Shown piece after piece: positions 1-7,897 of a DNA stretch of 52,565 nucleotides (the first letter of the stretch is position 1; each line of letters begins with the position of its first letter). This DNA is from UBA3910 sp964626065 (lineage in GTDB: Bacteria; Bacillota; Limnochordia; Darwinibacteriales; Darwinibacteriaceae), in assembly GCA_964626065.1 (NCBI GenBank), contig CAZVDE010000009.1, forward strand, positions 1 through 52,565, given 5' to 3'. Below the pieces are notes generated by a model that was given only the letters and a program-made list of their open reading frames with translations, ran no database searches and was not told the DNA's origin. The translations under genes and the position numbers were made by a program.

Positions 1-36
1 ACTCCTGTTTATGATACCACAAATTAGGTGATGCCG

Positions 37-1011
37 CTAGGTAGTTCTGCGGCAGCGTGCACCCCAGCCGGCCAAGAATTTGCCGTCCCGCCAAATCTCA
101 ATAATCTCGCATTGATTCGGGCAGCGGTCACAAATATAGCTTCTGCTCTTGTGCGTGCTTTCCAAAAAACTACCCCCCATAAACCTTGTGGACCCGCCCA
201 GGCGCTGCAGATGTTCTTGGGCCAGCAGCGCCGCCCCTATCGCCCCCATTACATCGTAATGGGCGGGCACGAAAACTTCGTGCCCCAGCTCTTCCTGCAA
301 AAATCGACGCATGCCTAAATTAGCGGCAACGCCACCTTGGAAGAAAAAAACCGGCTGAAGATCTTTGCCCTTGGCCACATTATTCAAATAGTTGCGCACC
401 ATGGCCTTGCAAAGGCCCGCCACAATATCCTCCATGCCGTGCCCCAACTGCTGTTTGTGAATCATGTCCGATTCTGCAAAGACAGTGCAGCGCCCCGCAA
501 TGCGTACCGGATTCTTGCTGTGTAAGGCCAGCTCGCCAAATTCCCCGATGGGAATACTCAAGCGCACCGCCTGTTGATCTAGAAACGAACCGGTACCGGC
601 CGCACAGACTGTATTCATGGCAAAGTCCACTACAACACCATCGCGCAGCACGATCAGCTTGGAGTCTTGGCCGCCTATTTCCACTATCGTTGCCACCCGG
701 CGGTTTTGCTGCAAAGCCGCCACCGCGTGGGCGGTAATCTCATTTTTAACCACGTCCGCCCCCAGCACCGCGCCTGCCAACTCCCTTCCACTGCCCGTGG
801 TTCCCACGCCCAGGATATCCCAATCACCCGCGGCATGCATCATGCGCAGGCCCGTTCGCAGCACTTCGAGGGGGGCACCTTGGGTACGCAAATATTTTTT
901 CCAAACCACAGCCTCCCGCGCCGGTTGCTGGGGGGCAAACAAAATAAAATTAGTGCTCACACTACCCACATCCACACCCAAATAGACCTTTTGTTCCGCA
1001 TCGCTAGACAT
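37..1011 (-). CDS. Acyl-CoA dehydratase activase (BadF/BadG/BcrA/HgdC ATPase family)
   Basis: 324-residue ATPase of the 2-hydroxyglutaryl-CoA dehydratase activase type, which uses ATP hydrolysis to push one low-potential electron onto an iron-sulfur partner. An N-terminal GVDVGSVST phosphate loop and the ASKHA fold are visible. The two cysteines that bridge the dimer with a [4Fe-4S] cluster in this family are present: C136 in NTVCAAGTG and C175 in GRCTVFAES. The C-terminus adds an ICDRCPNQC cluster and a further Cys, as at the activase/DUF2229 boundary of the large fused proteins. ATG at 1011 follows a GAGGAGG ribosome site and overlaps the upstream stop by 8 bases. It is last in a tightly packed cluster with two HgdB-like genes. 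The electron acceptor and substrate are unknown. Confidence 0.88.
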   Translation of the reverse strand: MSSDAEQKVYLGVDVGSVSTNFILFAPQQPAREAVVWKKYLRTQGAPLEVLRTGLRMMHAAGDWDILGVGTTGSGRELAGAVLGADVVKNEITAHAVAALQQNRRVATIVEIGGQDSKLIVLRDGVVVDFAMNTVCAAGTGSFLDQQAVRLSIPIGEFGELALHSKNPVRIAGRCTVFAESDMIHKQQLGHGMEDIVAGLCKAMVRNYLNNVAKGKDLQPVFFFQGGVAANLGMRRFLQEELGHEVFVPAHYDVMGAIGAALLAQEHLQRLGGSTRFMGGSFLESTHKSRSYICDRCPNQCEIIEIWRDGKFLAGWGARCRRTT

Positions 1012-2092
1012 GGACGGACCGCCTCCTCTCCACAAGATCGACAAAGGCCTCCAGCCTTGTCCGGATCCCCGTTTCGGAGGAATGCTCATCCACAACTAAG
1101 GACATAATGGGCATGCCGCTATCGGCGCTCACTTGGGGTAAAATGCCCTGGGCCACTACCTCCGGCATACAGGCCAGGGGCAAAATATGAATCACACCGC
1201 CCAAGCCGAGGCGAGCCAAATCAACGCTGCGCGCCACCGATTCCAACCCATGGCCGCCGATGAAACCGCGCAAGTAACCTCGGGCAGATTTTTGCAGGGG
1301 TACAAGATGGGATCGACCCACAAGTTTCTTGAAAATATGATCTTCCACCCAGCTTTGCAAACTAACGGTACGGACCACCTCAACCCCCAGTTCCCCCAGG
1401 CGGATTTCTATATTCAAATTAGCAAAGGGTTCCACAAGTGTATAGATTTCACCCACCAAGCCGATGCGCAAGGGGGGCCGGCCATTGTCGGGCAGGCACA
1501 GAGCGTCAAAACGTGCCGCGGCGGCGCGGCATACTTCCTTTAATGCACCGATATTCTCAACCCTGCGCACCTCTGCCAGCAAGCGGTTGAGCAGTTGGGA
1601 TGCGGCTCCCTTCCTTAACTCCCCCGGACGGGCTTTTAGCGCTAGCTTCTCCAACCATTCCACTGCCTCTAATTTGGCCCAGGCCAGTTTGGCCTTCCGA
1701 ATTAGGTTTAACGGCTGCGTTTGGCCCAGCATGGTGCGGAGAAACCGCCCCGTGCCTTCCGGGTATTTGCCGGGCGGCTCTATTGTCAAAAAACGGATAT
1801 CACAGCCCGCCTGCCGCAGCAGAATCCTTTGTATTTCACCATAATAGCCCAGGCGGCAGGGTCCGCACCCCCCGATCATTAAAACGCTGTTTGCACCGGC
1901 CTCTATGCCTTCCAACATGTTGCCGAGGATGATCTTAAACGGCAGGCAGGCATGTTCAGGGCTGAGTGCGCTGCCCAACTCCAAGGTACGTTTCGTGCCC
2001 GGTGGCGGGGTAACCGTTTCGTGGCCTAAACCGGCCAACAATTCTTCTATGGAAATGTAGGCGTTACCTAAGTGGGGATAGGTGATTTTCAT
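1004..2092 (-). CDS. 2-hydroxyacyl-CoA dehydratase (HgdB)-like / CoA activase-associated protein, second copy
   Basis: 362-residue protein of the group annotated as 'acyl-CoA dehydratase activase-related' (COG3580/3581-like). Cysteines that could hold an iron-sulfur cluster lie in EHACLPFK (about residue 49) and GGCGPCRLG (about 75-78). A C-terminal VDEHSSETGIRTRLEAF segment closely matches the end of the preceding gene, so the two are paralogues. It overlaps both neighbours (28 bases upstream, 8 downstream), which implies coupled translation. In many clostridia the same parts occur as one very long polypeptide with the activase; here they are split. Family assignment is good; the reaction is unknown and no CoA-ester substrate can be inferred from the window. 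Confidence 0.75.
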   Translation of the reverse strand: MKITYPHLGNAYISIEELLAGLGHETVTPPPGTKRTLELGSALSPEHACLPFKIILGNMLEGIEAGANSVLMIGGCGPCRLGYYGEIQRILLRQAGCDIRFLTIEPPGKYPEGTGRFLRTMLGQTQPLNLIRKAKLAWAKLEAVEWLEKLALKARPGELRKGAASQLLNRLLAEVRRVENIGALKEVCRAAAARFDALCLPDNGRPPLRIGLVGEIYTLVEPFANLNIEIRLGELGVEVVRTVSLQSWVEDHIFKKLVGRSHLVPLQKSARGYLRGFIGGHGLESVARSVDLARLGLGGVIHILPLACMPEVVAQGILPQVSADSGMPIMSLVVDEHSSETGIRTRLEAFVDLVERRRSVHV

Positions 2093-2999
2093 AGCGGTTT
2101 TCCGTCCTTTCCAAGAGATCGCAAAACGCCTCCAAACGGGTCAAAGTCCCCAGTTCGCACGTGTGCTCATCCAGATGCAGTTCCAATTTAGGTACATTAT
2201 GGCCCGCTGCCCATTCCTGCACAAAAATGCTGAGCAGAGATTGGGCGCCGCAGCCAAAAGGGGCGGCGGTTACCAGGCCGTCCACCTCAGTCAAAAATTC
2301 TTGCGCCGCCCTCCAAGACTGCCTAGTTTCTGTCCAGAAGAAGGGCTTGTTCATGGGCAGCGCGGCGTTTCCCGGCCCTTCCAAATCGGCGTTGGCCGCG
2401 GTGAGAACGTTGGCACCAAGCTGCTCTAGGCGGCCCACCAGATTTCCGCTCAGGAAAGGATCGTCCGTGAGGTAGCGGGGTCCCAGAAGCAGCAGGCTTT
2501 TACCTTTTGTCTCAGCACAGCACCGCAAACGCTGTTCAAAGGACGACTGGGATTTTAGTGCCGTTCTCCAGCTGCGGCGCACATGTTTTCCTGCCGCGTG
2601 CTGCCTGCCGAAACGGAGATAACAGGCCTGTAGGGCTCGGGGCCCCTTCCTTCCATCCAAAACGGGGCTGAGGATCTCGGTCTTGCCGGGTAAATACTGT
2701 CTAATTAAATCGGGCAGCCCCAGAAAGTTGGGGCAAGTATATTCTGCCCGGCCCACACTGATGATTTGGGGAAGAAAGATTAAATCCACCCCGGCGCGAC
2801 TTAAGGCCAGCACATGGCCGACGCATGCTTTGACCGGCAGACACATGCCGTCTACGCATGAAGAAAGCCCCCACTCCAAGATTTCCTTGTTCGTCGGGGG
2901 CGAAACCACTACTTCGAAACCTAGGCCTGTTAAAAACGATTCCCAAAGCGGATGGAAGTGGAAATAGTACAGGGCCCTCGGTATCCCAAGAACGGGCAT
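2064..2999 (-). CDS. 2-hydroxyacyl-CoA dehydratase (HgdB)-like / DUF2229 protein, first copy
   Basis: 311-residue HgdB-like protein. The N-terminus MPVLGIPRALYYFH is typical of DUF2229 proteins. Conserved cysteines occur in SSCVDGMCLPVKACVGH (about residues 47-60) and EYTCPNF, candidate ligands for an iron-sulfur cluster that the downstream activase would reduce. The C-terminal LDEHTCELGTLTRLEAF motif is shared with the next gene. Its strong GGAGGAGG ribosome site lies inside the end of spoVAF, and only five bases separate the spoVAF stop from this ATG. It is therefore almost certainly co-transcribed and probably translationally coupled with the germination gene, an unexpected association. 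Confidence 0.75.
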   Translation of the reverse strand: MPVLGIPRALYYFHFHPLWESFLTGLGFEVVVSPPTNKEILEWGLSSCVDGMCLPVKACVGHVLALSRAGVDLIFLPQIISVGRAEYTCPNFLGLPDLIRQYLPGKTEILSPVLDGRKGPRALQACYLRFGRQHAAGKHVRRSWRTALKSQSSFEQRLRCCAETKGKSLLLLGPRYLTDDPFLSGNLVGRLEQLGANVLTAANADLEGPGNAALPMNKPFFWTETRQSWRAAQEFLTEVDGLVTAAPFGCGAQSLLSIFVQEWAAGHNVPKLELHLDEHTCELGTLTRLEAFCDLLERTENRYENHLSPLR

Positions 3000-3004
3000 A
3001 GCAG

Positions 3005-4483
3005 TTACCTCCTCCCCTTTTTTTGACCTTTTGCCTGAATATCCTCGGGGTTAGTAAGCCGCGGCCGAAAGGCAACGTAGGGTATGGGATAGCGAAACAT
3101 AATCCGCAGTAGGGCGGCGCCATCGAAGGGCACTAGAGGCCACAAATACGGAATTCCAAAAGATTTAGTTAGGCCAAAAACCAGGACGGTAAATAGAAAT
3201 GTTATACCTAAACCCCACCAGCCCGCCACGACAGTCCCAAAGAAGAGCAGGTAGCGGAACAGCCTGATCGCGAAACTGAATTCGATACTCGGGGTAGCAA
3301 AACCGCACACTGCCGTTACCGCGGTATACAATATTGTTTCGGGCGTAAACAGCCCCACGTCCACCGCAAATTCGCCGAGCAGGGCCGCACCCACCAAACC
3401 TAAGGAGGTCGCCAGAGCATCGGGGGTGTGGATTAGGGCCATGCGGATCAGGTCGAGGCCCACTTCTAAAAGAAAAAACTGAACCCACAAAGCCAAACGC
3501 CCCGGTTCTTTGGGGCCGATGAAATCAAGCCATTGGGGCAAATTGGGGCTCATCGCCAGCGTATACCACAGGGGGATCAAAACGAGTGAAGCAAAAATCC
3601 CGGCAGTCCGCACCCAGCGCAGATAAGTCCCAACCGGGGGATTTTGAAAATACTCTTCTGCGTGTTGCGTAAAATGCCACACCGTAACGGGTATCATGAG
3701 CACGAAGGGAGTGGTATCAACCAAAATGACAATATGGCCCTCCAGTAAATGGGCGGCGGCCACATCGGGCCGCTCCGTATAGCGGGTGACCGGCAAAGGG
3801 TTAAGTACGGTACCCAAGATGTATTCTTCCAAATTTTTACCGCCCATGGGCAGGGCGTCCCTATCTATTGCCCCGATTCTGTCTTTGACCTCCTGCACAA
3901 GACTATCATCGGCTATATCAGCTATATACCCAATCAAGACGTCAGTTTTGGAGCGCCTGCCCACCTGCAGCGCTTCGAAGCGTAAATTGGGATCGCGCAG
4001 GCGCCTGCGAATGAGATTGACATTAAAAATTGCCGTTTCTACAAACCCATCGCGAGAACCGCGGGTCACCCTTTCCAGCGCGGGTTCTTCCGAACCCCTT
4101 GTCACATACTGGCGCACATCCAGTACCACCAGGCCCTGTATGCCGTCAATGAACATCAGCATCGGCCCCGAAAGGACCTGGTCCATCCCTGCCTCCAGAT
4201 CATCGGCCAGGGTTACCTCAAAAAACGGGACCGCTTCTTGCACTAACTGCTGCAGCGAGTTTAACGTTACACCCAGGCGGGGAATCCTCTGCAGCATTTT
4301 CATGATGTCAATCACCGCCGCATCATTCACGAAACCGTCGAAAAAAACCAAGGCGGCCTGCTTATGGGCTATTTTGAATTTGCGGATCACCAAATCGAAG
4401 GTTACCCCAAACCCTAATTCCCTTTTTAACACGGCCAAGTTATCTGCCAAATTTTTGGAAACAGCATATCTTTCTTTCGGCAA
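3005..4483 (-). CDS. spoVAF: Stage V sporulation protein AF (GerA-family spore membrane protein)
   Basis: 492-residue spore inner-membrane protein of the GerA/SpoVAF family. It reads as a SpoVAF orthologue from memory of the B. subtilis protein: VSKNLADN near the N-terminus, SGPMLMFIDG, RGSRDGFVET, LRFEALQVGRRSKTDV, RYTERPDVAAAHLLEGH and PYLWPLVPF. A hydrophilic N-terminal half is followed by about five membrane segments after residue 290. The reading frame extends six codons further, but the GGAGGA ribosome site sits directly against an ATG there; the TTG at 4483 has proper spacing and gives the usual family length (B. subtilis about 493). SpoVAF helps amplify ion release during germination. 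No spoVAC, spoVAD or spoVAE lies nearby; instead it sits between a small membrane protein and the HgdB-like genes. Confidence 0.9.
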   Translation of the reverse strand: MPKERYAVSKNLADNLAVLKRELGFGVTFDLVIRKFKIAHKQAALVFFDGFVNDAAVIDIMKMLQRIPRLGVTLNSLQQLVQEAVPFFEVTLADDLEAGMDQVLSGPMLMFIDGIQGLVVLDVRQYVTRGSEEPALERVTRGSRDGFVETAIFNVNLIRRRLRDPNLRFEALQVGRRSKTDVLIGYIADIADDSLVQEVKDRIGAIDRDALPMGGKNLEEYILGTVLNPLPVTRYTERPDVAAAHLLEGHIVILVDTTPFVLMIPVTVWHFTQHAEEYFQNPPVGTYLRWVRTAGIFASLVLIPLWYTLAMSPNLPQWLDFIGPKEPGRLALWVQFFLLEVGLDLIRMALIHTPDALATSLGLVGAALLGEFAVDVGLFTPETILYTAVTAVCGFATPSIEFSFAIRLFRYLLFFGTVVAGWWGLGITFLFTVLVFGLTKSFGIPYLWPLVPFDGAALLRIMFRYPIPYVAFRPRLTNPEDIQAKGQKKGRR

Positions 4484-4564
4484 GACCATTCCTCCAAACA
4501 AAGCAAGCGCCCCTCATCAGAGCGCTGGCGCTACTTTACGGAGCACTTTTGCATGTTGCGGATG

Positions 4565-4897
4565 TTACCGAATCGTGGTCGGTACAAACAAATCAATAAT
4601 CCCGATTACAAAAGCGGCAAGCAAAGCCCCGATTACTGAAACTGCCATGCCGGGCACAACAAATTGTGTCGCCCAGATAATCACCGCTGAAACTAAAAAT
4701 CCCACAACACCCCGCCCGTAAGGAGAAACGGCCTTGCCGAGCAGGCTCTCAACCACCCAGCCTAACGCCGCTATTATGATCGCCGCGAACAGGGCGTGGA
4801 AAAAAGTCAAAGGCTTGAAACCGGGAAGGATAAATCCCACCAACATCAGCACTAAGGCTGATACAATAAAGCGCACTATGGCCCCCATCCAATCCAC
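4565..4897 (-). CDS. Small membrane protein, phage-holin-IV-like / YvlD family
   Basis: 110-residue, almost wholly hydrophobic protein with about four membrane segments and a conserved-looking LPGF element after the first. It resembles the widespread family annotated as 'phage holin family protein' or YvlD, whose role is unknown; nothing phage-like surrounds it. The GTG start at 4897 follows GGGGTGATAG. It is first in the cluster leading into spoVAF, 81 bases upstream of it, behind a sigma-F/sigma-G-like promoter, so a role in the forespore membrane is a reasonable guess but only that. Confidence 0.75.
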   Translation of the reverse strand: MDWMGAIVRFIVSALVLMLVGFILPGFKPLTFFHALFAAIIIAALGWVVESLLGKAVSPYGRGVVGFLVSAVIIWATQFVVPGMAVSVIGALLAAFVIGIIDLFVPTTIR

Positions 4898-4923
4898 TGC
4901 CTATCACCCCACTTCTAAATTTG

Positions 4924-4960
4924 CTGAACCTAGTGTAACCAAAAAACGGCCCGGTTATGC
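4924..4960 (-). promoter_or_regulatory. Sigma-F/sigma-G-type promoter for the spoVAF cluster
   Basis: On the minus strand, GCATA (4956-4960) is followed by 15 bases and then GGTTACACTA (4931-4940). Against the sigma-F consensus (GYWTA, 15 bases, GGNRANAMTR) only one base departs. The predicted start is about 27 bases before the GTG of the first gene. B. subtilis spoVA genes are forespore-expressed, so the location is the expected one. The -35 and spacer lie within the terminator hairpin of the preceding dodecin gene. Confidence 0.55.
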
Positions 4961-4969
4961 CGAGCCGTT
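4941..4969 (-). terminator. Intrinsic terminator between dodecin gene and spoVAF cluster
   Basis: Read on the minus strand, AACGGCTCGG pairs with CCGGGCCGTT around a short loop (one G-U pair), followed by a run of T. It ends the dodecin/dipeptidase transcript while overlapping the promoter of the next cluster. Confidence 0.7.
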
Positions 4970-4981
4970 TAATCTAACTAT

Positions 4982-5194
4982 TTAGTTCTCCACCTGAAAG
5001 GCAACCTGCACATTGGCTCGGTAGCCCGTGATATCCCCGTGTTCGTTCACCCGGCCGGTCCAGTTCACCACTTCCACACCGGTTATGCCCCGCAGTGTCT
5101 TAGCGGCTTCTTTCACCGCCACCTGCACCGCATCCTCCCAGCTTTGTTCCGATTGGCCCACCAACTCTATGATCTTCACCACATCTGCACCCAC
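4982..5194 (-). CDS. Dodecin family flavin-binding protein
   Basis: 70-residue dodecin, a small dodecameric protein that stores or sequesters flavin. Family features are visible: VVKIIELVGQSEQSWEDAV at the N-terminus, a central helix (EAAKTLRGITG), and a paired strand ending YRANVQVAFQV. Length matches the family (about 65-75). GTG at 5194 preceded by AGGGGG is chosen; the open frame upstream runs into the dipeptidase gene and has no ribosome site. It lies 44 bases after the dipeptidase and is probably co-transcribed with it. Confidence 0.85.
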   Translation of the reverse strand: MGADVVKIIELVGQSEQSWEDAVQVAVKEAAKTLRGITGVEVVNWTGRVNEHGDITGYRANVQVAFQVEN

Positions 5195-5238
5195 GGGTAT
5201 CCCCCTTTTTTGGGTAGCATACCCGAAATCCCCTGACC

Positions 5239-6174
5239 TTAGCCCAAAACCTCCAAGCACAGCCGCAGCAAGTTGCCGCCCATTATTTTTTCAATGGCAT
5301 CTTCCGAGTAATCTCGCTTGGCGAGAAGTGCCGCAATAATATGGGTTTGGGAGCAATTATCCAGGCCCTCCGGCGTATCGGAAATGCCATCGAAATCGCT
5401 GCCCAGGCCCACTGAATCAATTCCTCCTACATTCACTAAATAGTCGATATGCCGAACAACATCGGCGGCGGTGGCTTTGCCCCGGGAAGAAAGGAAAAGG
5501 GTAAAAAAGTTCACCCCAATCACCCCTCCCCCGTCAGCAATGGATCTAATCTGCTCATCGGACAGATTGCGGGGATGATCGCAGAGCCCCTTCGCATTAG
5601 AATGGGAGGCAATGATGGGGCTGGTGCTTACTTCGATTACATCCCAAAATCCCGGTTCGTTTAGGTGAGATACATCAACCAACATTCGCAAGCGATTCAT
5701 CTCTTCCACTGCTTCCCGGCCGAAGCGGCTTAATCCGCCTTCTGCACCTTCCATCTGGCCGCTGGCTAAATCATTGCGGAAATTCCAGGTTAACGTTAAA
5801 AGGCGCACACCGAGCCGGTATGCATTGCGCAGATGCGCCAACTTGCCCTCTAACGCTTCGCCACCCTCAATCGCCAGCAGGCAGGCTAAACGGCCGCTTT
5901 GCCGCGCCCGGAGAATATCTTGGCCCGAGCCGGCAAAACATAAATCATCTTTGTAATCCTCCATAAGCCGCCAAAAAAGATCAATCATCTCCAAAGTATT
6001 ATGCAGGGCTAATCCATGATAGCAGCGGGGGTGAACAAAGGCCGCCCAAAACTGGGCACCCAATTTGCCGCGGCGAATCTGGCCTAAATTAACGTGGCCT
6101 TGCTCTGCTTCAAGTGTCTGCCGGGAAAGCAGCAGGCGCGATAGTGTATCAATATGTGCATCAAAGATCAGCAT
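5239..6174 (-). CDS. Membrane dipeptidase (renal dipeptidase-like, peptidase M19)
   Basis: 311-residue dinuclear zinc dipeptidase. The metal-ligand motifs are in order: DAHIDT at the N-terminus, AIEGGE near residue 115, DVSHLN, the ASHSNAKGLCDHPRNLSD block, and GLGSDFDG. No signal peptide is seen, so it is probably cytoplasmic like most bacterial M19 members. ATG at 6174 follows GGGAGGG; the frame extends upstream through a terminator hairpin and that part is not coding. A dipeptidase beside ymdB-spoVS is a recurrent clostridial arrangement as I recall it. Confidence 0.88.
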   Translation of the reverse strand: MLIFDAHIDTLSRLLLSRQTLEAEQGHVNLGQIRRGKLGAQFWAAFVHPRCYHGLALHNTLEMIDLFWRLMEDYKDDLCFAGSGQDILRARQSGRLACLLAIEGGEALEGKLAHLRNAYRLGVRLLTLTWNFRNDLASGQMEGAEGGLSRFGREAVEEMNRLRMLVDVSHLNEPGFWDVIEVSTSPIIASHSNAKGLCDHPRNLSDEQIRSIADGGGVIGVNFFTLFLSSRGKATAADVVRHIDYLVNVGGIDSVGLGSDFDGISDTPEGLDNCSQTHIIAALLAKRDYSEDAIEKIMGGNLLRLCLEVLG

Positions 6175-6192
6175 ATTAGATTCCCTCCCGAA

Positions 6193-6229
6193 TAAAAAAC
6201 AAGAGCCTGCCCTATTGGGCAGGCCGCTC
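6193..6229 (-). terminator. Intrinsic terminator after spoVS
   Basis: Minus-strand stem GCCTGCCC / GGGCAGGC with loop AATA, then a T-rich tail (TTGTTTTTTATT). It lies between the spoVS stop and the dipeptidase ribosome site. Confidence 0.8.
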
Positions 6230-6236
6230 CGTAATC

Positions 6237-6497
6237 TCACCTAGGTTCCACAATGAGTTTCATCGCGGTCCGTTCTTCGCCATCAATCATAACATCAGTA
6301 AATGCGGGAATACAGACCAAATCCACTCCACTAGGGGCCACAAAACCTCTGGCAATTGCCACTGCTTTCACTGCTTGGTTTAAGGCGCCGGCACCGATCG
6401 CCTGCATTTCTGCGCGTCCTTCTTCGCGAATCTTCCCAGCTAGTGCACCTGCCACTTTGTTGGGCACAGATCGAGCCGACACTTTTAATACTTCCAT
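6237..6497 (-). CDS. spoVS: Stage V sporulation protein S
   Basis: 86-residue SpoVS, a small Alba-like protein needed for late sporulation in B. subtilis and highly conserved in spore formers. The whole sequence is typical: MEVLKVSARSVPNKVAGALA, GAGALNQAVKAVAIARG, GVDLVCIPAF. The ribosome site AAGGAGGTCA precedes the ATG. It sits after ymdB as in B. subtilis (rny-ymdB-spoVS), but a 97-base gap with a sigma-H-like promoter suggests independent expression. Confidence 0.95.
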   Translation of the reverse strand: MEVLKVSARSVPNKVAGALAGKIREEGRAEMQAIGAGALNQAVKAVAIARGFVAPSGVDLVCIPAFTDVMIDGEERTAMKLIVEPR

Positions 6498-6553
6498 GTA
6501 GAGTGACCTCCTTTAGTAAAAACCTTACGTCATATGTAGTGTTATCGCTAATT

Positions 6554-6582
6554 ATATTAGATGTATATTGGAAGATTCCTCT
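6554..6582 (-). promoter_or_regulatory. Sigma-H-type promoter upstream of spoVS
   Basis: On the minus strand, AGAGGAATC (6574-6582) is followed by 11 bases and ATCTAATAT (6554-6562). The sigma-H consensus (RnAGGAwWW, 11-12 bases, RnnGAATww) is met except for one base in each element. B. subtilis spoVS is a sigma-H gene. An overlapping TATAAT (6551-6556) could also serve a sigma-A promoter, but no good -35 accompanies it. Confidence 0.5.
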
Positions 6583-6594
6583 TTTTATGCACAA

Positions 6595-7365
6595 TTATTC
6601 CAGTTTCAACCGAAAAATACCAGTTGCCGTACCATCTTCATTTAACTCGACAACAACACCGGTTAAGCGCGAAGGGCCCTTGGCTACCGGGAACCGAGCG
6701 GGCAATTGCGTTAAAAATTTGTTAATCACAACATCGGGATCCACGCCCAACACACTATGGATCGGCCCGCACATACCCAAATCGGTAATAAACGCGGTCC
6801 CCTGCGGCAAAATTTGCTCATCAGCCGTTAAAACATGGGTGTGCGTACCCACTACCGCGCTCACTTTTCCGTCCAAATAAAGTGCCAACGCTATTTTTTC
6901 GGAGGTGGCTTCCGCATGAAAGTCGATTATGCTGTGCTTTACGTGCTTAGGCAGTTCGGCCAAAATCTCGTCCGCGGCCCGAAAAGGACAGTCGAAATCC
7001 TGCATGAACACCCGGCCGATGAGATTGATCACGGCCACAGGGCCCAGACTTGTCTCCTGAATATAAACGGAGGAACCGGGCACGAGCGGCGGATAGTTGG
7101 CGGGGCGAAGAATACGAGGCTCAGATACGATATGAGCATACATTTCCCGTTGATCCCAGATATGATTGCCACTTGTGAGTACGTCAATACCCAAGGCAAA
7201 AAGTTCCTCTGCGACTTTCCTGGTCAAACCAAAACCGCCTGCCGCATTTTCCCCATTCGCTATTATTAGCTCGGGACGGTATTTGTCTCTGAGCATGGGC
7301 AGATGCTGGGCAACGATTTTCCTGCCCGGCCTACCGTAAATATCACCCAAAATAAGTACGTTCAC
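6595..7365 (-). CDS. ymdB: YmdB family metallophosphoesterase (cyclic nucleotide phosphodiesterase)
   Basis: 256-residue calcineurin-like phosphoesterase. Metal motifs in order: GDIYGRPGR, ANGENAAGG, SGNHIWDQ, DFHAEATSEK and GTHTHVLTAD. In B. subtilis YmdB hydrolyses cyclic nucleotides and affects biofilm and motility decisions and RNase Y-related RNA turnover. Its GTG start shares one base with the stop of the preceding gene (TAGTG), so the two are coupled. In B. subtilis ymdB directly follows rny; here an unknown gene is inserted between them. Confidence 0.93.
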   Translation of the reverse strand: MNVLILGDIYGRPGRKIVAQHLPMLRDKYRPELIIANGENAAGGFGLTRKVAEELFALGIDVLTSGNHIWDQREMYAHIVSEPRILRPANYPPLVPGSSVYIQETSLGPVAVINLIGRVFMQDFDCPFRAADEILAELPKHVKHSIIDFHAEATSEKIALALYLDGKVSAVVGTHTHVLTADEQILPQGTAFITDLGMCGPIHSVLGVDPDVVINKFLTQLPARFPVAKGPSRLTGVVVELNEDGTATGIFRLKLE

Positions 7366-7877
7366 TATTTACTCACCCCCGCCAGCGGCATGCTGAAGAC
7401 CAAAACCCTACCATCCTGCCTAAATCCGGTCAAACGTTCCGGGCCCACAAGGGACGCGGCGGCAAGCAGCGCCTCGATCAGGTCGTTGTGTTCCCATTCA
7501 TCTTCCGCTGCATCAGCCTGGCCCTCCCGCACCAAGGCGGTACCGCAGCTATCCCTGAGCAATTCGATGCTCAAGTTTAATTCTTCTATGGATAGGGTTG
7601 CCAAATCCCTTCTGATCTCCAAGACTGCAAGTTGGGAATTATAGGTAACTTTAAGTGAGTTGACGCTTGGCTCGGTTTTCTTCAATTTATGGAAAATAGA
7701 AAGATGGGACTTGTAGATGTCCGGGAAAAAAGCAAGATCGAGGCTTTCTTCGCCATCTCTGACCAAATATATGAAGCGCAGCGCCTTCTCCTGCGGTTCG
7801 TAGTGCACCGCACCAATTTCAGGATAACGGACCAAGAGCGAAACAAGCAAATCCACTTGAGATCCCACTTCATCCAC
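7365..7877 (-). CDS. Uncharacterised protein between rny and ymdB
   Basis: 170-residue acidic cytoplasmic protein that I do not recognise. The N-terminal half looks alpha/beta (DLLVSLLVRYPEIGAVHYEP... LRFIYLVRDG); the middle is rich in leucine and glutamate (LSIEELNLSIELLRD); the end has an EWEHNDLIEALLAAA helix. No membrane segment, cysteine cluster or catalytic motif stands out. GTG at 7877 follows GGAGGGG. It is translationally coupled to ymdB and lies immediately behind the rny terminator, suggesting a role in RNA turnover or its regulation; this is inference from position only. Confidence 0.7.
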   Translation of the reverse strand: MDEVGSQVDLLVSLLVRYPEIGAVHYEPQEKALRFIYLVRDGEESLDLAFFPDIYKSHLSIFHKLKKTEPSVNSLKVTYNSQLAVLEIRRDLATLSIEELNLSIELLRDSCGTALVREGQADAAEDEWEHNDLIEALLAAASLVGPERLTGFRQDGRVLVFSMPLAGVSK

Positions 7878-7897
7878 TGCAACCCCTCCAATCCGAA

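Noticed and set aside
3786..4721. 311-codon plus-strand ORF opposite spoVAF and the small membrane gene
   Set aside because: Composition is Ser/Thr/Pro/Arg-rich as expected of an antisense frame; it covers two genes and their gap and has no ribosome site.
4565..4897. Prophage holin
   Set aside because: No endolysin or other phage gene is near; the family name is historical and the gene lies in a sporulation cluster.
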